Assembly (NCBI GenBank): GCA_011033025.1
Contig: WFMF01000376.1
Span: forward strand, 62,001-126,000
From: Beroe forskalii
Lineage: Eukaryota; Ctenophora; Nuda; Beroida; Beroidae
DNA length: 64,000 nucleotides
Reading direction: 5' to 3'
In this document: positions 1 through 11,400 of the stretch, piece by piece
Layout of the letters: each line of letters opens with the position of its first letter
How positions within the stretch are numbered: the first letter of the stretch is position 1
The notes under the pieces: generated by a model
The model's database searches: none
Seen by the model: the letters and a program-made list of their open reading frames with translations, nothing else
Told to the model about the DNA's origin: nothing
Made by a program: the position numbers and the translations under genes

Positions 1-3000
1 CTTGAAAAATCTGTCCTTCTTACGTATGAAATTATCCCCATCATTTGATAACCAGATCTGCTCGAGCTGTGAAGAGATCGGAGCCAGTGTGGGTTGCTTC
101 AAGGAGGGATGCTCGGCACGCTACCACTTTCACTGTGCGGTAGCTCAGAAGTGCAAACTCATCAAAACAACCTTTACTGTCCTGTGCCCTAATCACTCGG
201 TATGTTTTTTTTTCGGAAAAAAACAGTTTTTCAAAAATTTTGTTTTAGAAAAACATGATTTCCTTAAAATAGTTCTTTGAAAGCAGTTTGCTTAAAAAGT
301 ACTCTTTACCAAACATGGAGTAAATAGAACACCATACATATCGTTTGGTCTCTATATTATGTGTATTTATACTGAACAGCTTTCATGAACGACGATTGGG
401 TTGGTGATATTGAAAATGAATGAACAAATAGTGTATCATTATCAGCGATGCTGATTCATATAACGGCTATTATAACTTTGTTTCAGCATGGCGTGGTTAA
501 CAACTGTCTTACCGAAAAACCGTTCGTGAAAGTTAGGAACTGTGAGTAATTTGAAAAGAATATTTTTTATTTGGAGTTGGTGAAAAAAATATTGGTGATT
601 TTTGTTACTCAGTTTTCAATTCCCCTTGTCATATTATTTATGCATGCAGATCAGAATAATGGTGGCCAGTTGGATTAATAGTCTGGGTGGTGATCGAAAG
701 ATCCCCGGTTCGATTCTGTGCCATTCCCACTGTGCTAAGGGTAAGAGTATTATCTAAGCAGCCACACGGTTCACTCAGGAAACTGTGCAGGAATTAAATG
801 AGTAGCTGCCAATTGGAACGAAGTCTCGGGCGGATAAAATAGGATTTCTCTCCCTTAACTGGCATCTTGAATACTTCGATTCCTATCACCGGCCGTGCGG
901 CTGTTGGAATAGAAGTGAAACCTTGTAGATTAAAAAAGAAAAAAACAACTATCATAAATCCCTGCCTCTTTATATTATTTTTCCCTCTCCAATCGCCATT
1001 TTGTTTTACAAAAAGGCAAATGAGAAGATTAGAAATGGACGTGGTTTGGAGGATTGTGAGAGAATTTGTGTATACTACCTTAATATCCGAAAAGTGCCCG
1101 GGTGGGGGAGAAAATGGAGAAATATCCAAAATTTCCACAGAAGTTTCAACAAACTGGGAAGAAATCATTCACCGGCTCCTTCAGTGTCACTCAATGTTTC
1201 GCTTGCGTGAATGTACGCGTTAAATCAAGCTCATAGAGGGAAATTAAGCGCCTGCACACGGGAACAACGGAAAAGAAATGCGCCGGCAGACGCAATTCTT
1301 GTTATCTAAGTACTACATGTCGGTAATCGTTTTTTTCAGTTTTATCTCCTGAAGAGATCATGGAATCGGAGAATCTAATGGTTGGTAATGACAACATGGA
1401 AGATCGAGAAAAAGCTGTAAAAATCACCAAAACTAGAATCATCCGATCGAGGCACACCAACAAGGGTACACCTGCTGGTAAAAGAAGATCCAGTAAAAAG
1501 AAATCGGAAATAGTGGTTAAAAAGAAATTGAAAGTGCCTCACTCTATTATAAAGGAACCACTCACCACTCATATTGAAACAGAGCAATCGATGGAATGCT
1601 CTGAATCAGAGTTAGTCGCTGATGATTCTTCCACTCGTGAGTATTTTTATTCATTAATCAATGATAATTGAGACTATATAATAATTGATTGACTATTTTT
1701 TCCGCATGAAAAAATTCCGATCAAATCAAAAGTTACAGAGCAACGAGATCAAAACAGCATGAAACAGAAATCAATGCGCGCGCTATTAATCTGCACGTGC
1801 AATTTTCCCATTGCGTGCGCGTTGCCGTGGGGCGTGACGCACAAAAAACATGCACAATATGCGACTTTATAAGTTGAAGGCTCGTTGGGCCTGCACATAC
1901 CCAGCTCTTTAAGCACTTCAACTCATATTGATTGAATACTTTATCGCATCAAGAAATTCTAATCCGATCAAATTTTATGAGCAACAAAATCAAAAAGGCA
2001 TGAACAGAAATGAACGCGCGCACAATTCATCTGCACTTCCACACGTCACCACGGGGCGTGACGTACAATGTACATAGCAACACAATAATTGCGGTTTTAT
2101 ATGAGAGATAATTCGAACTGAACCAGCTTCGGCGTGCTACTATAATTCGCGAGGGGAATTTGTTTTAGGAAGTTATCTTGGGGTCATAGATCCTTAGCTG
2201 ATCTGCGATTTATTCATTCTAGCAAGGGGCCATCCATAAAGGAAGTCTGCAAATTTTCGGCCATTCTAGATCCCTTCCTTCCCTTGTCCGCAACCGTCCG
2301 CATTTCAGAAACCCCTCCCTCCCCCGGACGTTCCCATTTTCTTTAAAATATGGGTAATCACTTTTTGGGCCCGAAATTTCACGAATTTTTAGTGAAATTG
2401 CCGTGAAATCGACCGAAATTCTCATAAACTGCGGACGTCTGCATTGTGTCAAAAACCCGGGCTCCCCCTATGTCTGCAAACATCCATATTGACCAGGAGC
2501 CCCCATCCCCCTCATTGCAGACGTCTTTTATGGATGGGCGGATGGCCCCCAAGTTAAAAAGTTAGCGCTTAAGTGTTAGAAAACTTTATATCATATCAGT
2601 TATTTTTTGGATTCATATCAACGACACTACAGGTGATCTTGAAGTTGACCATCAGAAATGCCCACATTGTGATATGATCTTCAAACGGCATTTGGTTGTT
2701 GGACTAAGCTTCCTGGAACATCTCAGAAAAAGGCACTGTTCCCGGAAGTGTTTCATGAACCAAGGGCCGTGTTCAGAGTGCCGGATTACGATCGATAGAA
2801 CGGTGCCATCATTCTGCACATCGCAGCAGATGGCTTGTTTCGCCTGTGCCAGGGTGATTAAGCACCGTGCAATCCAAGCTCGGCATTTTGCTAAGTACCC
2901 TGACCATCGGGAACAACATTTATCAGTATTAGACAAAGCACACAACTTCCCTTCCGAATGCTGGCCCTGCTTTGGGTGTGGGGGATTCATATATGGCTCA

Positions 3001-6000
3001 GAACTTCGACTCCGACAGCATTTCACTTCAACTCAAGGATGTTTGGAACGACATAGGCGACTTCTTGACGAGCGAGCTGATCATATGAAATGCTTGTCAT
3101 GCAACGTACTTTTCACAAGGTTGTGTGAGCTGCGTCGCCATTTGTTCAATCACCCCATTTGCAAAGAGGAGCACACTCGGAAGCTTCTTGATAAACCAGG
3201 CGAGGCTCTCTGCTTCTGGTGTGGGCTGACTATTGAAGCAGAAAGATTTGCCAAACACTTCGAGAAATGCAGTGTTTCTGATACTCTTGAAGACTCAACT
3301 AAAAATACTCAGAGAGATAAGAAACTTGAGAGTATCATATCGTGTGACCAACAGGTAAGTGATGATCAAAAGCAGATTTCTACCCCAACTGAAGAGACAA
3401 AAGGACTTGCTACCCCAACTGAAGAGAAAGGAGGAATTGAAGTGTCTTCGGTTCACTGTGATGGAGGTGAGAAAGGGGAAGGTAGAATAGAAGAAGATGA
3501 AGATGAAGCAAAATTGACATGTGAAGAACAGTCCAGTAATGTGGTACTGGCTGCGGATAGTTATGGCACAACAGTTGACGCCCCAACTGACGATAAAGTT
3601 ATGGTTGTGATGCCACAAAACATGGATTGTACAAGCACTGTTGTCAAAACTGAAACAGGTAATTTCGATTGTATATTTTGTCTCAAAATGTCGGTATCCA
3701 TTCTGAATTTGTCAGTTACTCCAATAGTAAGCGTGATACTACCAAGAAACGATTCTGATACTTGTACTGGTTGACCAGAGTCACATATGCCCACAGTACC
3801 CTATGACCATTGACCACCAGTCCTCTATGACCACAGTAACTGATCATGGTCATAGAGTACCAAATCTTACCTATTGCTCACAGTCGCCGTTGACCACTAT
3901 AATAAGCTTGTAACATAAACCATTTCACCATTGAATAAACATCACAAGCCACGGTTCTGACTAAGAGAGTGTTAATTTGACCTATTCATTAATTCGTAGG
4001 TACATGGGTCATGGAAATACTAAGAGTGAATACTTGAATCAGTTTTGAAAATTCACAAAATAATTGGTGCCCCAGGGTGGGAGTTGGTCAAATTCAAGGG
4101 CGAGTAACCCAAAATGGGGGATAGGAGATTTTAAAAGGGCGGTTTGAGGGGGATTGGGCCCACGATGAAGCTATGGGCATCGATATTCTTTGACAAGTTC
4201 ACATCTTCAGATGAAGACAAAGTCAGTACATCTTACGATACGCCATCTTCGAGCCTCAAATCTTCGAATGATGCTGGCTCTGCACCAGCCGATGAACTAC
4301 CATTTATTACCCCTAAGATTGAGCAAATACCTACCTATGATTCAGAGTCTGACGATGTTCCCAATGTTCCGAAAACCGTATTGAATCAGAGTCGTGAGCC
4401 GAAGAACAGAGTAAAGTTTCCACATCCTCGTGTAAACGAGAAAGAGATGCATTGCACAAAGTGTGATGTGTCGTGGGAAACTAAGAAAGCCGCCCGATCA
4501 GATGTCATCAGTCACGTGATATCAGAGCACTGCACCAAAACAGCTGTGTGCACAGAGAGTGACCCTTGTACGGGGTGTTATGATAGTGTCAATGATATTT
4601 GGAGTGGTAACTCCCTCATCAAATGCACTCTGTGTGAGTGTACATGGTATAGTACCGCCAAGTTCATCTGCAAGAAAGGTCACCTGTTCCTTCATTTCCG
4701 ATCAGAACATTGCCGTACACCAGAACCTGGATGCACTAACCGGAAGCCGTGCCAGGAGTGCAGGATGAATGTCAGGCAGGTAATGAAAAGTGGGCAATGG
4801 CAGAGGCAACCATGTTACGGGTGCGGTAAAACCTACACCAAGGCAACGAAGCAAACTGCCCACCTGGAAAAGAAAATGCATCTACGAACTCATCTCCAAC
4901 AAGTGGACAACATGTCAGAAAAGGACTTCCCACCGGGCATTGAGCTGTGCTTCGGGTGTGGGAGTCTGCAGACAATGCGAGGCATAGGCCGACACCTCAG
5001 CAAATCCCCGGGTTGTACAGCTCGCATGAAGATGGTGAGTGAGGAACGTGCTAAAACTGCTTTCAAGTGCTTGGCGTGTGAGGAGACACTCAGCTCCAAA
5101 GTGGCCCTGATGCGACACCTCACTGAGAATGACGGGAAGTGTACAGAGAAGCACGCCCAGAGACTGCTCCGACTCCCCCCTGACCAGATGAGACTGTGTT
5201 TCGAGTGTGGACGGATCTACGAGTCCGCAGACTTCCCACGACATCTTCAGGAGTGCTTGTCTGGGTCGTCAGACATCGAGACTACCGAGCAAGGTAGCAC
5301 AAATTAGTGTACAAAGTAAAGTTTGATAACTTTGACTTTGTTTAGATTTTCTTGGTGATATTTTGGGATATCATAGGAAAGGAAATCATGCCGTTATGCG
5401 CTTTTTCGAGATAGTGGAGGCTAAGGTCCCCCTAGATTTTTTTCTAGGGGGGAGGGGGGCTTAATTTTCATTAGCGAATTGTCACTTTTCAAAGCCCTAA
5501 TTTTGCATAGAAATACAACTAAAATCAAGTTTTCTGCTTGCTATGATTCTGTAAAGATGGACTTCAAGGAAACCCATTTAAACTCCGCCCTTATACTGAT
5601 TTTTTCTGGGGGTGTATTTCGAAAACTAACGGTGTAGTCCCATGGAGGAAATATGAAATTTTTGGGGCAAAAACTTATAATCCATACCTATGACATCCCA
5701 AAATTTTTCCAAGAAACTTCAAAACTTCAAGAAAATTTTTGGGCCAACCAGATCCTATTATGGATTTGACGGAGCTTGTTTGTTTCATGAAAAATCATGT
5801 CTCATCGTTAAGGTTGACTGTCATCTACCTCCTCAAAATAATAAACATTCCATATTGAGTTTGACATGGTTTCATCCGCAACTTACCCTTTGTTTATCAT
5901 TCAGACAATTTGGAATGTTTTGGATGTAACACCACGTTTCCCAACCTGGGCGCCCTCAACAACCATGTTCGGCACACATGTAAGGGCGCGCACATCGACC

Positions 6001-6939
6001 ACATCCTTGCCAATGGGTGCCGGTTGGAAGAGTGTACTGTGTGCTACGGGTGCGGCGGCTACTTCAGAACTCACGAAATGGGCGATCATCTGAGTGCAGA
6101 AATATCCTGCATACCAGTTCACTTTAACGTGTTGAGGGAGAGAGTTGGCGCCCTGCCAGATGAAATTCAGTGTTTGCTGGAGGAGTATGATATTGTGAGA
6201 TGTCACGGGCTTGTTTTTGATGGTGAGTAGTCTTATAATGAAATGTTTACAATGCACTAATGATATCGGTCATTTCTACAGCAATTGATTTGTGGCAGTT
6301 TTAACACAATTCTCCGCCCTCGATTAACTCATGTTGAATTGATCCAATTTCATTGATCAAATCCGGATTGATTGTCAAGCCCACCAATACAACTTCAAAT
6401 TATTTAATTACCCTAATTTCTCTACAGATCCAGAGGAGATATGCTGTCTCTGCTGTGCCAGGGTGTTTCCTACGCTTGAAAGACTCCGAAACCACTTGAA
6501 AGACAACCATTGTCGGGCAAAACACGTGTCCCGAGCGAGCAAGAGATGGTTGAAACTCCCGGTAGGTACTGAGGGTTGCATGGGGTGTGGAGCAGCGGGG
6601 AGAAGAGGCTTCCTCAGCAGACACTTCGCTTCCATCCCAGACTGCTTGCTGAGACATGAGTGGATGAGAGAGCAGGGAGTCGAGGATCATCCAGATGAAG
6701 ATGAAGAAGAAGTTGAGGAAGAGGAAGAAAAGGAAGAAGAAGAAGCAGATGAAGATAATGGAAGAAAAGAAGACGAAGAAACTGGTTTGAAGGTGCAGAG
6801 AGCAGAAATAATTAAAGATGTCGATAATAGAATAAAAGAAGAAGTGACAGGTTTGGAAGTGGAGAGAGCAGAAATAATTGAAGATGATGTTAGCGATGAT
6901 ATGGACATGCCTGAAATCATTTTTGAAACGGACGAATAA
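1..6939 (+). CDS. ePHD and multi-zinc-finger protein, 5' end outside window
   Basis: Seven exons join in one frame: <2-199, 487-541, 1340-1636, 2633-3658, 4211-5293, 5905-6222 and 6428-6939 (1162 residues, N-terminus missing). The first exon carries the distal half of an extended PHD finger: CSSC, GCFKEGC, YHFHCA and a final CPNH, as in PHF6, PHF7 or KMT2-type proteins. A basic, NLS-like exon follows (KRRSSKKKSE). The rest is a tandem series of roughly 60-residue modules. Each pairs a C-x2-C...H-x4-C finger with a second finger beginning CFxCG, for example CFWCGLTIEAERFAKHFEKC, CFGCGSLQTMRGIGRHL and CYGCGGYFRTHEMGDHL. The tail is strongly acidic (Glu runs near 6700-6780). All five introns downstream of 541 are phase 1. 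An in-frame stop at 5305-5307 would end a shorter form if the 5294 donor were not used. It is probably a nuclear chromatin or DNA-binding protein. I do not recognise the whole architecture. Confidence 0.8.
655..790 (+). repeat. tRNA-like SINE head in zinc-finger gene intron
   Basis: The segment reads like a tRNA 5' part: a box-A-like TGGCCAGTTGGA is followed about 40 bases later by a box-B-like GGTTCGATTCT. It is intronic and has no clean cloverleaf 3' half, so a tRNA-derived SINE fits better than a working tRNA gene. Confidence 0.4.
955..1130 (+). repeat. Dispersed repeat, copy 1
   Basis: This intronic stretch contains TTTTTCCCTCTCCAA, then a GGACGTGGTTT...GAGAATTTGTGTATA block. The same order of words recurs at 60585-60770 and 63345-63535, downstream of each GPCR gene. 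It is a dispersed non-coding repeat of unknown class; short ORFs crossing it are not conserved in frame. Confidence 0.6.
2226..2549. mobile_element. MITE family A, copy 1
   Basis: Terminal inverted repeats start GGGGCCATCCATAAAGG and return near 2530-2549 as TATGGATGG...GGCCCC. The interior holds repeated GCGGACGT-type words in both orientations. A second copy lies at 55592-55912 with its interior in the opposite orientation. It has no coding capacity and sits in an intron of the zinc-finger gene. Confidence 0.7.
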
Positions 6940-7111
6940 ATTTTGTAAGGCTAGAAGGTTCTCAAGAACCAGCAGATGTAAAGAGTCATGCATTGAAGTT
7001 GACAGGAGAGGACCTGAAATCGGCAAGGTTACCGCCGACGATTCAGTATAGTCTCTTTCTCAATAATATATCTTATAAATTTGACATCGAAGATCAATTG
7101 CGGTATTTATA

Positions 7112-7673
7112 CAGGGTGGGTAAAAAGTCTGGACCCCCCCTCTCCAGCCAAAACAGTAAAAGATACGGACTTGTCCTTTTGAACATAATTAGTACTATCA
7201 ATTGTGAGTAGAAAAAAGTCATTTTGGATTTTCCAAATTATTTTTGTCGGATTTTATGAAGGAGCATTAAGACGACACTTTTGTGAGCTAAATTATCATG
7301 TAAATATACAAAATTTTACAATTGATCAATGATATCTAATATTTTGTGGCTCCACCATTATTCTCTACCACTGCTTATTATTGATCGTTGACAAAAGTGG
7401 CAAAATTGATTCAAAATGAGTATACAAACAGAATTAAGTTGGTTCAAGACAAGTTTGCTGAGTTTAACAGTGACTTGGGAGAAAATAAGCGACTGAGAGG
7501 CCCAAAAATGCAAGTTTTGTAAAATTGCTCCTTCATAACTTTTTTGATTATTTTTTCTTTGACAACTTTTTTTCTACTCAAAATTGATGATACTAAATAT
7601 GTTCAAAAGGACAAGTCCGTATCTTTTACCGTTTTGGCTGGAGAGGGGGGGTCCAGACTTTTTACCCACCCTG
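7112..7673. mobile_element. Mariner-like MITE, 562 bp
   Basis: The element begins CAGGGTGGGTAAAAAGTC and ends with its reverse complement. The inverted repeats run about 80-95 bases with few mismatches and are flanked by TA on both sides (7110-7111, 7674-7675). A TA target duplication and a CAGGGTG terminus are typical of Tc1/mariner non-autonomous elements. No transposase ORF is present. Confidence 0.85.
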
Positions 7674-8028
7674 TACATTAATGTTATGTTTGTCAATGCC
7701 ATACATTACACATTCCTTCATTATCAATCAATGATTGTTGGTAAATTTTTCCATTTTCTATGAAGGTTATGTTTTGATAAACAAAGCATGGTTAATTTCT
7801 TAATGACTGTCATACAAGTATACAAATTTGAACTTTTTCAAGCTTGAACAGTTGGACGTTAATATAAAACGCTTTGTTTAACACTTTATTTAATTAATGC
7901 TTTACTTTAAAGTTTAAATCTTGTGACCCAATTTTATTGCTACATTTAAACCTCAATCAACAATAATGTGCAGAAATAAGTTAGTAAATTAAATTCTTCC
8001 TTTGATGTCAATTTTCTTTGATGGCTAA

Positions 8029-8158
8029 GGTGACAGTTCCAACTTCAGTTTTGTGTGCATCGCGTTAGTTTGCACGGCGTAAAGACATAGCATGTCTGTA
8101 CGGCACGCAAACTTACGCCACGCACACAAAACTGCAGTTCAAAAGGCCACTGTTACTC
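8029..8158. repeat. Short inverted-repeat element
   Basis: Two arms of about 50 bases containing CAGTTTTGTGTGC and its complement flank a short loop with a GCATGTC core. It is a MITE-like hairpin; family unknown. Confidence 0.55.
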
Positions 8159-8385
8159 CGACCGTCCGTCTCAGAAAGTTAGGACCTAAATTTTTGCAGG
8201 AATTTATTAACTACTTTTCAAGAAAGCATATCGATCCTCACCCTTCTGTCCATTGAGCTAGCTGCATGTCTTGAAGTTCTACAGAAAGAGTTCTACAGAA
8301 CTGTGTCCTGCCTTATAACTTTCTACCGATGGAGTTCTTCATCTCAGCACGACGCAGTATCACAGGTTAAGGAGGTTGACAACCT

Positions 8386-8422
8386 GGTTGCTAAGCAACC
8401 GTATCACGTGAGAAGTCACGTG
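8386..8422 (+). promoter_or_regulatory. RFX X-box and twin CACGTG E-boxes
   Basis: GGTTGCTAAGCAACC at 8386-8400 is a perfect palindromic X-box, the RFX-factor site typical of ciliary gene promoters. Two CACGTG E-boxes follow at 8405-8410 and 8417-8422. The proposed start ATG at 8425 comes 25 bases after the X-box, so transcription would start very close by or the leader is extremely short. Confidence 0.65.
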
Positions 8423-8424
8423 AG

Positions 8425-11400
8425 ATGGCATCAGAGAACCGCGGTGGGAGGAGTAGGAAGCACAAACTGTCCTGTTACCGGGGGGACAGCCAGGATATAA
8501 CCTCTGATGGAGCCTGTTCTAACCGAGGTTTGATGTGGGGGATTAATAAAGCTGCTGCGATTCACTCAACAATTCTCCTGGTGAATTTCAAGAAATGATA
8601 TTTCAAGAAATGAAAACTTGAATTATTTTTCTCTGTGGTATCTTGCTGTTCTCAGTGTCAAAGCTTACTAAAATTTCAATGCTCCACACAAAAACGTCAA
8701 TTTATTGCAGCGTATAACTCCTGGGAAGACTCTGATGATATCAATTCTTACTTCTGCCAACAACTCTCAACTCTATCCATACCAAGTAAATATTATGCTG
8801 ATACTCCATATATTTTCAGTCTTTCTGATTATTCCGGCTCTCCAGATTCTCACTTCAAACATTTAGGATACTGAATAATCTCTGCTTCTCGTTGAATCTG
8901 AATGGAAAAATATTACTATTAAGTTTTCTAATTTCAACCGCAATGTTATTTTGAAATTGCTATAAACTGTACATTGTGTTCCCACTGACACCAACAGTCC
9001 CTCTCAGAAGGGTATCCCTTTGACCTCCCCATCCCCACAGAAGGGCGTCCCTTTGACCACCCTCCCCTCAGAAGGGCATCCCTTTGACCACCCTCCCCTC
9101 AGAAGGGCATCCCTTTGACCACCCTCCCACACAAGGGCATCCCTTTGACCACCCTCCCCTCAGAAGGGCATCCCTTTGACCACCCTCCCCTCAGAAGGGC
9201 ATCCCTTTGACCACCCTCCCCTCAGAAGGGCATCCCTTTGACCACCCTCCCCTCAGAAGGGCATCCCTTTGACCACCCTCCCCTCAGAAGGGCATCCCTT
9301 TGACCACCCTCCCTCAGAAGGGCATCCCTTTGACCACCCTCCCTCAGAAGGGCATCCCTTGACCACCCCCCCTCAGAAGGGCATCCCTTTGACCACCCTC
9401 CCCTCAGAAGGGCATCCCTTTGACCACCCTCCCCTCAGAAGGGCATCCCTTTGACCACCCTCCCCACAGAAGGGCATCCCTTTGACCACCACAGAAGGGC
9501 ATCCCTTTGACCACCCTCCCCTCAGAAGGGCATCCCTTTGACCACCCTCCCCACAGAAGGGCATCCCTTTGACCACCCTCTCCTCAGAAGGGCATCCCTT
9601 TGACCACCCTCTTCTCAGAAGGGCATCCCTTTGACCACCCTCCTCGTAAGAAGCTGAAAAGGAGGAAGAACAGAAAGGTTAAGAGGAGCAGGGTTGCAAG
9701 ACCTGCTCCCAATATGTCAGAGAGCTCCGATGTGACTCCTGCTAGCCCTGCCAGCTCTCACATGGTGGGTAACCCTTATCAGAGTTTTGAGTTCGGGAAT
9801 AGGGATCGTTCACATTATTATGTAACCACTTTTCGGCCACTCTTAACACGAGGGCTGCCTCTTCCGTCATCAGCCGTAACCAGGCCTCAAAATCTCAAAC
9901 CCCCTCCTGAGAAATCAAGAATTGAGCTCGTTTTCTCTAACTTTTCCTTCCCCCGTTTAATTGTAATTATTAGTTACCAATTCATGAAATTCATGAATCA
10001 ATAAAGTCTGTCGGTGATCATTATATTTCAGCACTGAAGATGATGTTGAACATCGAATTTTAATTGAAGACCATTAACCTTTCGTTTCCCTTGTACGTCG
10101 CAATTAGAGGAAAATTAGAATTTACTTCAATCATCAGTGATCATTATACATACTTTTTGGTGAAATTTTGGCTTTTTGGCCAAGCTATCGGCGTTTTAAG
10201 CAGCAAAACATGAAAATTTCGATGAAAAAGGAAATTAATTATATTTGCGCTCATTTGAACAGAACAATTGAATATAAGAAAAAGCCTCTTTAAATCTTGA
10301 AGAGTCCTAGAGTACTTGGTACTGTAACTTAATTGAGTATTCAGTATCATCTTCTTGGATTAGTTTTATTGAATTCTTGTTTTGTTTTGTTTTTTACACT
10401 TGATTTTCATCCCTGATATTATGTCTCAGTTTATATATTTTCACCGTGTTCAATCTCAGAAAAGCGTTGCTAGTGACGACACGATACAAGAGGCTATGTC
10501 GGTGGGGAGCCACAGTAGTGATAGCTCACTCAGCCTCGGACACATCACTGACTTAGGTGAGTGAGTACTGAGTGTACACTTGGGCAGAGTGTACCTAATG
10601 TAATGTTATTTTCATAAAAATTATTTCAATCAGCATGATCCCATAAAACACTCCATATTGAATTGAAATAAAACAGCTGTTAAGGTTTTAAAATTCATTC
10701 TTCATCATCAATTAAATCAGCAGTGATTTAATTGACATTCGTCAATAGTAGCAGCAACTACAGACAAATCCTGAGGCACCAATTGAAGCGTTTTTTTTAC
10801 AGTCGAGACATAACTATCATATCAACTATGGAGCCCATTCATGCCAGAAAAAATGTTGAGTACCTCAGCAGTGCCGAAGGTAAATAGAGAGCCATGTCAG
10901 GTTGGAGAGCAGCCCGTATCCCAAAGCCATACGAGACTCTAGAGACAATTCAGTTGACTCACTATGACTCTCTTAGATCCTTTTGCCGGCTTGAGAACGT
11001 AATTCTTGACAAAGTTATAGCTATTAAGTGGTTTTGTAGAAATTTAATCTCATACATTTCGTCTGAGAAAACAATCTACTCATAGGTGTTCTCATTCTAA
11101 GAAGCCCTAAAATTTCCATGACTTATATCCAGACCCGAAAATGTTTCTTAATTTCATGCTTTCTTATTTTTCTGTCGATTAATTCATGAAAACTAAATTT
11201 GTTACAATGAGGCACCCCTACTTTTGGAGTTTTGGGCTGCATCCCCTGAGTCGTGGCGCGACACACGTCATCAGTGTTTTTCAACCACTGCCTTTGAGCC
11301 TTTGAGCCAGTAATCTTGTCTCAAACAAGACAAAAGTTTCATTTCAAACGTTACGCTGAAACAGATTATTCCAGAAAGTGTCAATGAAAGCAGCACGTAC

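Larger units (their letters stand above)
6940..8385. other. Intergenic, mostly mobile DNA
   Basis: No coding exon was found. An AATAAA at 6935-6940 overlaps the stop region of the zinc-finger gene and could serve as its poly(A) signal. The interval holds a mariner-like MITE and a small hairpin element, listed separately. Confidence 0.5.

Noticed and set aside
640-730. A functional tRNA gene
   Set aside because: Box A- and B-like words are present, but I cannot fold a full cloverleaf with an acceptor stem. SINE head preferred.
867-1223. 118-codon ORF and overlapping frames near 800-1200
   Set aside because: It lies in an intron within a dispersed repeat; the frame is not kept in the copies at 60585 and 63345.
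5294-5307. Stop at 5305-5307 as the end of the zinc-finger gene
   Set aside because: A donor at 5294 and an acceptor at 5904 join in phase and continue the same finger modules to 6939. The stop is more likely intronic, though a short isoform is possible.
8996-9618. CRISPR-like look of the 31-bp repeats (also 13486-15428)
   Set aside because: Units are contiguous with no variable spacers, and the DNA is animal with introns. These are minisatellites.
9803-9828. A Harbinger-like MITE copy in the X-box gene
   Set aside because: Only one end-like word is seen and no partner terminus nearby, so it is noted as a possible relic only.
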